Source: Arthonia radiata (Eukaryota; Ascomycota; Arthoniomycetes; Arthoniales; Arthoniaceae). From it: a stretch of 64,000 bases of DNA. Location of the stretch: assembly GCA_002989075.1 (NCBI GenBank), contig PSQN01000017.1, positions 4,657,453 through 4,721,452 of the forward strand, given 5' to 3'. Shown piece after piece: positions 30,157 through 41,997 of the stretch. The notes under the pieces were generated by a model. That model was not told the DNA's origin and ran no database searches. It was given only the letters and a program-made list of their open reading frames with translations. Made by a program: the position numbers and the translations under genes. Position 1 is the stretch's first letter, and every line of letters begins with the position of its first letter.

Positions 30157-30600
30157 GTACCAGTGATGTGAACGGTCTGGTGACCAGACTTTAGGGGTGC
30201 TTACCAGACCGACCAAACGCCTAAAATAGATTGGTCACCGGTGTAGACCGGACCAAGACCATGATTATTACCATACAGCTGTTCGCATGACCTTTGGCAA
30301 TTGTGGCCCGTGCACGCGCGCACACACATGTGAACCGCACGTCCTGAATTAGCTGGGGACTACTAAAACAAGGACGTTTCGCCCATAATACCGTGCATAT
30401 CTCGTATAGACCTTGCTGTCGTCGTTGTTCTTGTTAATATAGCTAGGTATTAGTTGCTGGAGTAACGCCAGAAGCAGCGTATAGGCGCTATACTGCTCTC
30501 TAGAGTCTTCGTTGCCGATATATTGAAGATCGAGTCGGGCGCCGGCGGACAAGCTATCTCTGGCCGCTCTATATACCGTATTTGCAATACTCTTTATAAT
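30157..30600. mobile_element. Unidentified transposon-like fragment, little mutated
   Basis: Begins near CAGTGATGTGAACGGTCTGG and contains the near-perfect inverted repeat GTCTGGTGACCAGAC (30176-30190), with a further GGTCTGG/CCAGACC pattern to 30,270, as at a DNA-transposon end. A minus-strand open frame (stop at 30349, open back to about 30590) encodes RLDLQYIGNEDSREQYSAYT and then LLLALLQQLIPSYIN, ending VLVLVVPS. It looks like the C-terminus of a protein truncated at the RIP boundary. I do not recognise the family; it lacks the hAT dimerisation motif. CpA/TpG content is near normal, unlike what follows. Confidence 0.4.
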
Positions 30601-30649
30601 TATTATACTATAGAGACGCTGGAGGACCGAAAAGGAAAGCCTAGTAGCG

Positions 30650-31480
30650 TACAGAAGATTACGCTAGAGGCGTTAATTAGCCTCTAGATAAACCTTACAA
30701 ACAAGCCTACCGTATATCTTAATAAAATAGCTTAATATCTACTAAACGCCTACAATATCTGTATAGATATTTTAACAATATATCGCTATCTATGTTGTAT
30801 AGACTAGTTACGAAAGGTCGTTATCTAGCGTACGCTAGAGTAGTTAGTATTCTACCGTAAATAGTAGCAGATACTATAGCGGCAGTAGTATTCTAAGGAG
30901 CTAGACGCTATTAATAAGTCTAGTGTATATAAAAAGACTACCGACCGTAAGTTTAGCTAGAAACTAGTTAGTAAGAGGATATATAAGAAATTAAGCTTTC
31001 GCTATAGTAAGCGATAGAGTATTCTTTTAGCTCTTTTTATTAATAGCTATATTAGTACGCCTTGTATTTATTATAGCTCGATTAATAGGGACCTATTCGC
31101 TATATAGTTAGAGACAGATATCTTACTCTTTTATAATATATAGAAGGAGAAAGTATATTACCTAAAGTTAGTCTTATTTATAAATAACGCTAGTTTCTAT
31201 AAAATAGAGATAGTCGTTTATATCTATAAGAAGACCGGTATACGGCTTATCTTCTTTTTACTCTACTTATCTAAATTTAATCCTATTAAGCTAAACTTTA
31301 GCGTAATTAAGTCTACTATACAGCAGTTTAGAGATACTATACTAGACTTTATAAATTATAGCTTGTTCTTATACTAAATTGTAGACTCTTTTAGTAGATA
31401 ATACAGCGAAACTTAATTCTGTTTATGTAGCTATCTAAAGTAGAGCAGTACAGTATCTTTTTAGAAGAAGTATTTATTTA
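30650..31480 (+). mobile_element. Tc1/mariner (DDE) transposase relic, RIP-mutated
   Basis: A plus-strand frame open at about 31150-31378 reads NNASFYKIEIVVYIYKKTG, then RLIFFLLYLSKFNPIKLNFS and VIKSTIQQFRDTI. This is the DN-x-S-x-H ... LPPYSP-x-x-NPIE ... K pattern of the C-terminal half of Tc1/IS630-mariner transposases. The catalytic Glu of NPIE is Lys here, as G-to-A RIP would cause, and the PPYSP prolines are Leu/Ser (C-to-T). Upstream, fragments of the same domain reach back to about 30,700 but contain several TAG/TAA codons. Inverted repeats and the exact ends are not visible. Inactive. Confidence 0.7.
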
Positions 31481-32413
31481 GATAAGAGAGAGTAAGATAA
31501 GTATACTAGATATCTAAAACTTAGTAGTAAAGATACCTAGAGAATTTTAGTAGTATAAAGTAGTCTAAAAGTATTAGTATAGTAGTATATACTTAGCTCT
31601 ATAGCTAAGACTGTACGTAATTATATATAATAGTCTTTAAGAATAAATAGCTAAAAGATAGACTAGTATAGCTATAACTTCTACTATTGACAATAAGATT
31701 CTAATAAGCGAATTCTATTAAATAAATATAAGTATCTAACGCGCCGTAGGGAGCTCTATCTACTTCTTCTTAAACTTTTTAATATTGCCTATTATCTTAC
31801 CGTACGAGCCTAACTTTAACCCTAGCTTCTTCTAAGTCGTCTTATCTATATTTATCTCGAGCGTAGCAACATTCTAATTCTTATTAACTAGTACCTACTA
31901 TACACTTAAAAAGTTCTAACTACTATACTTAGTAGAGACAAACTAAAAGAAGTCGTTAAGGTTATTATAGATCCTAGATATAGACAACAACAGTATCTTT
32001 ATAGGCTAGTTAATAGCAGCTTAAGGTAAGTTAGTTATTCTAAGAGTAGTATACTAGAAAGGCGCCGATAGTAGAAATATATATCTAGAGTATAGTAGAT
32101 ATATAAATAGTATAGAGAAAGATAGTAGCGTCTATAAAATAAGCTAGTATCTAGAAGAAGGATAATATTCTACTAGCGTTATTATTATTAGCGTTAGCGG
32201 TTTAAGTATATACTTTTTAGCTAACTATAGAGTACTAGATATAAAGAATCTCTATAAAGATTCTAATATCTTAAACTTTAGCTTACTAAACAACTTATTA
32301 AGCGACGTCTTACTAGCTTTAATATTATACCTCTATGTATATAGATACTACTAGATTATTAGTAGATAATTACTAGCAATCTAAATATTATCCGATTAAA
32401 AGTAGAAGCCCGA
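31480..32413. repeat. RIP-saturated DNA, origin not recognised
   Basis: About 930 bp of TA-rich sequence between the mariner relic and the first Gypsy LTR. No protein motif could be read with confidence on either strand; presumably an older mutated repeat. Confidence 0.4.
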
Positions 32414-32884
32414 TGTTACGGGTACTAACTCTAGACAGCTTAGCGTACGCCTAAGCATTAATTACTACTAGTTATCTTAGCTCTACCAGCATTATTTCCG
32501 ACTAAGCCTATAAACTTGCTATAGGCATTATTAAGTAAGATAGCTATAAAAGCCTATATTCTTTATAAACTTAATATAGATATTATTAAATTAATAAATA
32601 TAGAGAAACTTTTTTATGTACCTTAAACTATATAGCTAAACTAATAGCTAATCTTAGAATAAAATTTAGTTTATTAATTTAATATTTAAATATAAGTTTC
32701 TTAACTATATTTAGATAATATACTTTACCTTCTATCTACTTTAATTAAGCTTCTCTTATCCTTTATAATCTGTTTCGCCTCTCCTATCTTTTAGTCTTTA
32801 GTATATAAGATATCTACTACTAAGGTCAATAAGTATATAAGATAAGTAAGCCTTAGTTTAGTTCTTTTAGCGACCGGCGTTATA
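32414..32884 (+). repeat. 5' LTR of Gypsy C (471 bp)
   Basis: Starts TGTTACGGG and ends GGCGTTATA (an original ...ACA end, RIP-changed). The same length as the two LTRs of Gypsy A at 38527 and 52671, with which it aligns end to end. Confidence 0.8.
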
Positions 32885-32988
32885 CTTTAATAGACTCGCT
32901 ATAAAAGTAGAAAAAGTAGATTAATTATGTTTACTACTTCGGTACCAAATAGCCGCGACGCTATAAACAAGCTAGCTAATAAGATAGC

Positions 32989-33495
32989 TGTTAGAAATTA
33001 ACCAACTAGCTAGTTAGCTGGAACCTCCAGGGGCCCGGAGTATTGGACAGGTCCTACTAGCTGTCTTGGTCTAAAATAGAACAAGCCTTTTACCTAAAGG
33101 GTCGGGCCTAGTAGCCCGGGTCTAAGACAAAAAAGAGTATTATACAACCTATTTTAGACAGCTGGCCCGTAGTCTAAGACAACATAGAATAGACTTAGAG
33201 ACTAATAGTTTTAAATAGATAGAATTATTGTCTTATATAGTAAGTTACAGGTTATCTAGTCTCTATTAAAAGAACAGATATCTAGTAAGTTCTATACGGG
33301 CCGCTAGACTTAAATATATAAGCTAAAATCTCTTTAGAGAATTCTAGCTAATAAGACAAATAATATAACAACAGCTTCTCCTTGCTACTAAGTATTGTAC
33401 CTATATTAAGCCTAAGTATTGTATTAGTCTTAAGCTGGTCTCGTCTTTCTACTCTTTGTAGTAGTATTCTTCTTCTTTCCTATACCTTTTTAACA
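32989..33495 (+). repeat. Copia 1 5' LTR (507 bp)
   Basis: TGTTAGAAATTAACC ... CTTTTTAACA, a TG...CA type LTR; contains a GC-richer patch (AGGGGCCCGG) unusual for this block. Confidence 0.88.
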
Positions 33496-36400
33496 GGTTA
33501 TAAGCCTGGATTAGTATCAATTCCTTTTAAATTTTCTATTTAGAAAATATTTCCCCTACGATACCTATCGACACCTCCGAACGATCTTATTACCAATCGA
33601 CTCTAAATTTTTAGCTCAATTTAACTATTAGAACAGAATTTCCTTTTTTTTCGGAAATCTCTAACTATATATTTGGCTATAGACTCCTCTTATAAGATTT
33701 CTAAACTTAAGGGCTCGACTAATTAAGACATTTGGTCGATTCGAATGAAGGCACTTTTAACTAAAAAGGGCTACGGTAACGTTATAATCCCCTTTTCCGG
33801 CTATTTAGCTAAAGATATTACCGAAGCTAGCCGCTAGAAACGGTTAACAAGAGCAGTAGCCCTTATTTAACTAACTCTAGAGAACGGTCCTCTTATTTAA
33901 ATAAAGGAGATTTATAACTCTCTAGAGCTTTGAAATAGCCTAAAAAGGTTATACAAATCGAAAGGTTTTAGTTCCGAGTTTCTAATTTATAAGGAGCTCT
34001 TTAGCACTACACTTTATAAGGTAAAAAATCTTAAGCTTTACCTTGCTAAAATTAGGCAATTAACGGACGATTTAGTAATCTAAGGACTAGCACTACCCAA
34101 CAAGGTAGTAGCTGCCTACGTTCTCTACAATCTGACCTCCGAATACGAGCATACGGTAGCTATTATTAGCCAAAGCTATTAGTAAACGACTAGCGATATA
34201 AGTCTATAGGACTTATTTAGTTAACTTATAAACAAGTCTCGCTAAATCTACGGTAGTACCCCAGCAGAAAAGGTTTTTACTGCAATAGACAACAAATCGA
34301 CGCAAAGGACCGAAGAAAAATTAAAATCTCTAAGTAAAAACTAAGAAAAATGCCCCTTTTGTAACAAAAAGAGGTATAAACCGGCAACTTGTTAGAAAAA
34401 ATACCCAAATCTCCGGCTAAATTCCAACAAAAGCTCCAAAAACACCGATTTTTTAATGTTTTCTGTACACAGTTTCAACCTATAAGAAGAACAATGCTTT
34501 ACAGTATTACTAAACAGAGTCAATTACTCTACTAATTCTTAGATCTTTGATATAGACTTAACAAGCTATATTTGCTCGAATATTGACCTTCTAACGGATA
34601 TCCGGCCAACTAACTAAATTATTCGTTGGGGAGGGGGGAAGTCAATCTAAGCCTTATAGACAGGTAAAGCAAAACTGTTCTTTAAGAACAAAATAATTGT
34701 TCTAAACGAAGTTTTATTTGTTAAGGAATTTAGAATTAACCTTCTAAGCTTCGATAAGCTTAGAAAGAGGAGAGGTAAGGTAACTCTTGGCCAAAACAAG
34801 CTAAAAGTTAATTGAGCCGGACAACTAACTATCAAGGAGCGGTATATTGATAGCCTAATAGTAATAGAAGCTTAGACTATTAATATAGTCCAATCTCTCT
34901 ATACTATTTCTTTAAAAACTGACCTTTGATATCAACGGATAGGACATATAGGCGAAAACGCCTTAAAACAGCTTAAAAAGGTTGCCCTAGAAACAGATTA
35001 TTTAGACAAATTAGAAGATAATTGCTAAATTTACTTTAAAGTAAAGGCAACGGCTAAAGTTAGCCGAGAAACTCCGGACGAATTAACTAATTATTTGGAA
35101 AAAGTCTACTCAGATATTTACGGGCCAATTGTACCGCAAACCCCTTTCAGAGGTCGATTATTTACTAGCTTTATAGACAATAAAACCCGGTATACAACTA
35201 TCGAGGTACTATAGTCTAAAGACTAGATTTTTAACGCACTATCTACTTATATTACTTAAAAAGAAACGTAGTCCGAGTATCCTTTTAAAAGATTATACTT
35301 AAACAATACAAAAGAATACCGGAAAGGCCGGGTAAAATAGCTTCTAGAACAAAAAGAAGCTATTCTAACAACATCTATACCGTATACTTTCTAGTAAAAC
35401 GGACGAGTTGAACGCTTTAACCGAACAATTGTTAGTAAAGTTTAAGCAATACTTTATACCGCCGGGCTACTCTAGATATATTAGGGTAAAGCGTTAAAAG
35501 CAGCTACCTATATTTATAACAGGACTCCTTATACCGGATTGTTAAGGTTTATTATACCGTATAAAGCAAAATACGGCAAAAAACTAGATGTCAGTACTAT
35601 TAAAATTTGGGGCTTAGTTACTTATCTTAAAGAATCTAAACTAAAAAAACTAGACGCCAGAGTAACTGTCTATATCCTAATAGGCTACGGATCGAACTAA
35701 TATAAGCTCTTAGACCCTAATAGCCGGAAGGTTTACTGAGGGAGAGACGTCTACGTTCAAGAAGGAAAATTTGTTTGAGACCTACGGAGATCTACAGTTA
35801 ATCGATTAACCAAGAGTATTTCTAAAGAGCTTAAAGAATAACTAGAAGTCGAGTTTAAAAACAAGCTATATCCGACCGCTAAATCTTAAGATAATAAAGA
35901 GGTACCTCCCGATAAAGAAGAGAGTCCTCTATATAAGAAACAGTATACCCCCCCTATATCTTAACAACTAGCGGACGAATCTAGACAAGAACTATACTAA
36001 ACTAGAGCTCTAGACAAGTTTAACCTTCCTACCGAGTTAGATTATAGAAGTACCGAAGACCCTAGCCGGGTAGATACCGATTGCGCCCAGAAAATAGATT
36101 TTATATACAAAAACGCCGACAAAAATTAGGTTGACGAGTTCTACAATAACCTAGAACAATACGCCGAGCAGGCCTTAGTCGCAGTTACTAAAGAGCCTAA
36201 TAACTTAAAAGAAATAAGGGCATCCAAGGATTGGCCTTCTTAGCTAGACGCAATGCAGTCGGAGCTCAAAGAGCTAGCTAACTAAGAAACCTAGATATTA
36301 ACTAAGCTGCCGCCGGATAGAAATACGCTTAAAAGGGCGCTAGGTACCGAAGATTAAGTACTTTCTAAAGGGCGAGCCGATTTTTAAAGCCCGCTAGATA

Positions 36401-37894
36401 GTTAAGAGCTACTAGCAAAGACCTAACCTTAATTTTATAGAGACCTTTGCGAATATAGTAAATCTAATTACTTACCGGCTTATACTAGCCTTAGTAGCAG
36501 AGAAAGACTAAGAAATAAAGCAATAGAACGTAAAATTAGCTTATTTTAACGTAAAGTTAGACGAGGTTGTCTATGTCGAGCAACCAACTGGCCTATCTAA
36601 CGGAACTAATAAAGTTTGTTGAATAAAGAAGGCCCTTTACGGTCTGAAACAGGCCGGCCGATAGTAAGAAGCCTATCTTTAAGAATTACTAAGGAGAATA
36701 GATTTTAAACCCCTAGTATCCAATTAGTCAGTTTATATTTAAAGAACCGGAAAGCAGGCAATTTTAATCGTCTATATAGACGATATATTAGCTGAATCCG
36801 ATTCTACCAAAACAATCTCTAGAATCTATCAGGAACTAAACAAGACTCTTACGGTTAAGGACTTAGGAGACGTTAGTAAGTTCCTAGAAATTAAAATTAC
36901 CCAAGATTGCCCGGCGAAAACGATTCGTCTAGATTAGTCGACTTATTTGGCTAAAATTTTAACCAAATACTCGAAGAAGAATGGCCGAATGCCCGGGAAA
37001 ATACCGCAACCCGTCGGCTTAAAATTGACACCAAATCCTAATTAAGCTAGCAGTGCCAATATTTCTAATTATTAGCAACAAATTGGGCCGATTTTATATC
37101 TAATAACAAAGATAAGACCCGATATTGCCTTTATAACTGGCTTACTAGCCCGATACATGTTGAATCCTAGCGAGAAGCACTAAAGAGTTTTAAGTAGCCT
37201 TTAGGCTTACTTAGATAAAACTCCTAACCTTGGCCTTTACTACAAATCTCCCTTAATAAACGGTATAACCGGCTATTGTAACGCAGATTGGGGGGAGGAT
37301 CTCGGTACCAGAAGATCGACTACCGGCTATATCTTTCTACTCAGAAACGGAGCTCTTAGCTGAAATTCGAAGCTATAAAAAACGGTCGCCTTAAGCTCTT
37401 GTGAGGCCGAATATATGGCCCTTAAAGAAGCTATAAAGGAACAGTCATTTATCCGATTAATTGCTACCGAACTGTCTAGGATTTTTAAAGAAAATTCGAT
37501 TACTACCGTTTTAGCGGGTACTTTTAAAAAGTCTGCGGATAAAAAGACTCGGCGGGCTCTAATGCACTAAGCAAGCATATATTTGCCCGGGCAAGCCGGT
37601 CAAATTAGACCGAAGACCCCGGTTTTGCCGGTAAAACTGTTACTTACCGACAGCAATTCGACAAAAGAACTTACAAAAAACTCTACCTTCTGAGCTAAAT
37701 TTAAGCATATTAATATACAGTATCACTATGTTAGAGAAAACGTTTAGGCAGGCCAAACAGAGCTCAAATACGTTTCTACAAAGAAACAATTAGCAGACGG
37801 TTTAACAAAACCGATCGACTTGGCTAAAATACTAACGTTTAGAACTTAAATTAGCTTACAATTCGGCTAAAACAACTAGTCGATTAAGAGGGTA

Positions 37895-38401
37895 TATTAG
37901 AAATTAACCAACTAGCTAGTTAGCCGGAATCCTTAGGGGCCTAGAGTATCGAATAGGTCCTACCAGCTGTCTCGGTCTAGAATAGAACAAGCCTTTTACC
38001 TAAAGGATTGGGCCTAGTAGCCCGAGTTTAGAACAAAAAAGAGCATTGTACGACCCGTTATAGACAGCTGGCCCGTAGTCTAAGACAACATAGAATAAAC
38101 TTAGAGACTAATAGTTTTAGATAGATAGAATTACTATTTTATACGGTAAGTTACAGGTTATCTGGTTTCTATTAAAAAAACAGATATCTAGTAAGTTCTA
38201 TACGGGCCGCTGGACTTAGATATATAAGCTAGAATCTCTCTAGAGAATTCTAGCTAACAAGACAGACAATATAACAACAGCTTCTTCTTGCTACTAAGTA
38301 TTGTACCTATACTAAGCTTAAGTATTGCACTAGTCTTAAGCTAGTCTCGTCTTTCTACTCTTTATAGTAGTATTCTTCTTCTTCCCTGCACCTTTTTAAC
38401 A
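37895..38401 (+). repeat. Copia 1 3' LTR (507 bp)
   Basis: Aligns end to end with 32989-33495 without length change; first bases TATTAG in place of TGTTAG. Confidence 0.88.
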
Positions 38402-38526
38402 ATAGCCGCTATAGATAAGATATTGAACGTTAACAATAAAATAGACAAAAACTTCTTAGATAAACGTTCTAAACTTACTTTATTTCTAATACGCTTGGCT
38501 ATATATTTTAAGACTTATAAGAATTA

Positions 38527-38997
38527 TATTACGGACACCAGCTCTAGACGGCCTAGCGTATATTTAAGCATTAACTACTACCAGTTATCTTAGCTCTACT
38601 AGCATTATTTCCGACTAAGTCTATAAACCCGCCGTAGGTATTATCGAACAAGACGGCTATAAGGGTCTATATTCTCTATAAACCTAATATAGATATTATT
38701 AGATTAATAGATATAAAGAAACTTTCTTATATACCTTAAACTATATAGCTAAACTAATAACTAACCTTAAAATAGACTTTAGTCTATTAACTTAACATTT
38801 AAATATAAGTTTCTTAACTATATTTAGATAATATACTTTACCTTCTATCTACTTTAGTTAAGCCCCTCTTACCTTCTATAATCTATTTCGCCTCTCCTAT
38901 CTTTTAGTCTCTAGTATATAAGATACCTACTACTAAGGTTAATAAGTATATAAGATAAGTAAGCCTTAGTTTATTTCTTCTAGCGACCAGCGTTATA
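38527..38997 (+). repeat. Gypsy A 5' LTR (471 bp)
   Basis: Starts TATTACGGACACCAGC (RIP form of TGTTACGG...) and ends CAGCGTTATA, followed by the CTTTAATAGACTCGCTA motif also seen after the Gypsy C LTR. Confidence 0.85.
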
Positions 38998-41547
38998 CTT
39001 TAATAGACTCGCTATAAAAGTAGAGAAAGTAGATTAATTATATCTACTACTTCGACACTTAATAGCCGCAACGCTATAAATAGGCTAGCCAGCAAGATAG
39101 CCGCTACAGATAAGATATCGGACGTTAATACTAAAATAGATAAGAGCTTCTTAGATAAACGTTCTAAACTTACTTTATTTTTAATACGCTTAGCTATATA
39201 CTTTAAGACTTATAAGAATTAGTTTCTAAATAACAGTACTATAGTTTTATTTGCTGTATTCTATATAAATAGTAAGGTATATAAATAATTTAACTTCTAT
39301 CTTAAAGACTACCTCTATAAGGCACCTAATAAACGACAGAAAGAGACTAATAAGCTCTTCTCTAGCTTTACTACGTTTTAGTAAAAGCTTCGATAAATAT
39401 ATAGAAATATAGATTCTAAACGTACTGCTATATATAAACTTAAGATACTCCGCTAGATAAGATTAGCTAGCCGATACGCCGCTAAGTTCCTATAATATGC
39501 TAATTAAATTAGATAGAATAAAGAACCTCTAGTTAACGCCTTTTATAAAGGCTTAAAGGACTATATTAAGGGAATTATCTATATTTATAGAGAGAAGTTT
39601 ACTAAACTAAAAAAGTTTATAGAACGAGCCAAGAAAATTAACAACAGCAACTTTAAATAACAGTTCGAGAAGAAAGAAGCTAACTTAGATAAGTTTATTT
39701 AAACTTAAAGTAAGTACAACTTACAATAGAACCGGAGTAATTTAATAGAATTAGACTTTATAAGGCTCTATAAGAAACTAAACAACCAAGAACGAAAACA
39801 TAGAATAAAGAATAAGCTATACTTATATTACGGAAAACTAGAGCATTAAGTTAAAGAATGCCGTTCTAAAAAATAACAGTTTAATAGTACTAGCAGAAAC
39901 GAACACAATCGATCTTAGAAATCCTATTTCCTACGACAATAGTTTAATATAACTATCTAGACACAGAAGAACAACGGTTGCAATAAGGCGATAGAATTGC
40001 TAGCAGCCTTCTTTGACCGCTGGTATAAGAACTTAACTAAGAGTTGTCCTCTTTAAGCGTTAGAACTTCTATCTAAGATTAACCAGAACTAGTATAAGTA
40101 CGTTACTAGATTAATTAAGAAGTAGAAGAATATCTACTAAAGTACCTTCTATAACTAGAAAGATACTTACTAGATTACTTTTAATAAGAAGTATAATAAG
40201 CTAAACTTATTTAATTTATATAAGAACTAGGATACAAATAGTAAGTTATAGAAAGAAATAAAGAAACGACAAATAAAATAGAAACAATAGAATCTATAGA
40301 ACTAGAACAATATTAACCGCACTATTTTAAGGCAGCAAATATAAGATACTATTACACCACATAAAACACTATTTTAGACTACGTACTACAATAATAATTA
40401 TACAATTTATAAATCCGATAAATTAGAATTAGAATAGTAGCCGAGAAAACCAATATCTTTAAAACAAGGTTTGATACAAGAACTAGACCTTACTCGAGAA
40501 CAATTTAGGTTACCTTACCTAGAAACCTAAGGGAAATTTAAGAAAGAATAGACCGTAGAAGCTAAGCAAGATAGCAGCTACGATACGTTATAAGCAAAAT
40601 AACAACTTAAAGACAAAAATATAGATTCTAATAGTATAGAATCTTTACTTAAGAACGATACTAATTAGAAAGAATAAACTCTAATCTGTTAAAAAGGAAT
40701 AATATAGAGACTTTGTTAGTTAGCCTTCTATAATAGAAAGTTAAGCGCTAATAGAGATATTAACGATATTCTAGAATATATTTATTTATATCTACAATAA
40801 CTAGTAAACTACCTTATTAGGGGTCTAGAATTATATAGTTAGTACTAATATCTTTAACTAACAATATATAATCTATAGATACGATAGGTTTTAACCAGCA
40901 ATAGTTATATAATTAAGACAGGAATTGTAAACAACAAACTAAACGTTATAATAAAGACAGTACTAGAACATTCTATACAGAAATTCTTATAGCAAATTAA
41001 TCGATAATAGGTTCTAATATCTAAAATACTTTAGAACGTACATAATTAACAGAAAAAAGACTAAGCCGACTACTTTAAGGGTAGTGGTACCGGTCTGTTT
41101 AACGGTTAGACCCTCTAAAGGCCTAGCTCTGTACAAGCTTAGCTTTTTACAGAACATATTTTTATACTTAAGCAACAATAAACTATAAAAACATTAAAAT
41201 TATAATCGATTCAGACGCAATAGACAACTTTATTTTAATACGCTACGTTAAAAAGTATTAAATATAAATATAAAAGAAGAAATTACTTTATACACTATTT
41301 AAATTTTAAAAGATAGAGAAAAGAGTTAACTATAAAAACTTTACTAATAAGTATAATAATTAAAGACTATTAAAAAGAAATTACTTATAATATTATAAAT
41401 ATTAACTAGTACTACGCTGTACTAAGTATACTTTAGTTATAACAATATAACTTAGAAGTAGATTAAAAAACTAAGAAACTTCTCTTTACTAGGTATAAGC
41501 ACTCTAAACAAGAGTTGTTTTATAAAATAGATACCTTATAAGCTATC

Positions 41548-41997
41548 TGTAACGCCGGTCGCTGGGAGAACCGAACTAAGGCTTACTTACCTTGTATGCT
41601 TGTCGACCTTAATAGTAGGTATCTTGTGTGCTAGAGACTAAAAGGTAGGAGAGGCGAGATAGATTATAGAAGGTAAGAGGGGCTTAACTAAGATAGATAG
41701 AAGATAAAGTATGTTACCTAAATAGAGTTAAGGAACTTGTATTTAGATATTAAGTTAATAGACTGAAGTCTATCTTAGAGTCGGTCATTAGTCTGGTTAT
41801 ATAGTCTAAGGTATATAGGTATATTTCTCTATATTCGACGGTTCCGATACTTTCTTTGTCGTATAGTTGGGATTCTATTGCGATATAGCGACGTTGCCGA
41901 CGTCGCTATATCGAAGTCGTTAGATATACTATATAATACTTTAATAAGGCGGGCTGCGCTTAGCCCTGTACTAGCCTAATATAGTAAGATCGTAACA
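41548..41997 (-). repeat. Gypsy B 3' LTR (450 bp)
   Basis: On the minus strand runs TGTTACGATCTTAC ... CCGGCGTTACA. Holds a perfect 14-bp inverted repeat at 41881-41913. It is the least mutated LTR copy in the block, with both TG and CA ends kept. Confidence 0.85.

Larger units (their letters stand above)
32989..38401 (+). mobile_element. Copia LTR retrotransposon 1 (fossil, complete in outline)
   Basis: 5,413 bp with two 507-bp LTRs (32989-33495, 37895-38401) and a perfect 5-bp target duplication ATAGC (32984-32988 and 38402-38406). Order of parts is gag with a zinc-knuckle-like patch (about 34,345-34,400), integrase (about 34,930-35,700), reverse transcriptase (about 36,300-36,960) and RNase H (about 37,130-37,860); integrase before RT is the Copia order. 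A purine-rich AAGAGGG tract precedes the 3' LTR. RIP-mutated throughout and broken in dozens of places. The two LTRs differ by eye at roughly one site in ten over the first 140 bp, all transitions, so dating by LTR divergence would be inflated by RIP. Confidence 0.88.

Noticed and set aside
30181-30270. hAT-type transposon end
   Set aside because: The CAGTG start is suggestive, but no 8-bp target duplication or partner inverted repeat was found and the adjoining frame lacks the hAT dimerisation motif.
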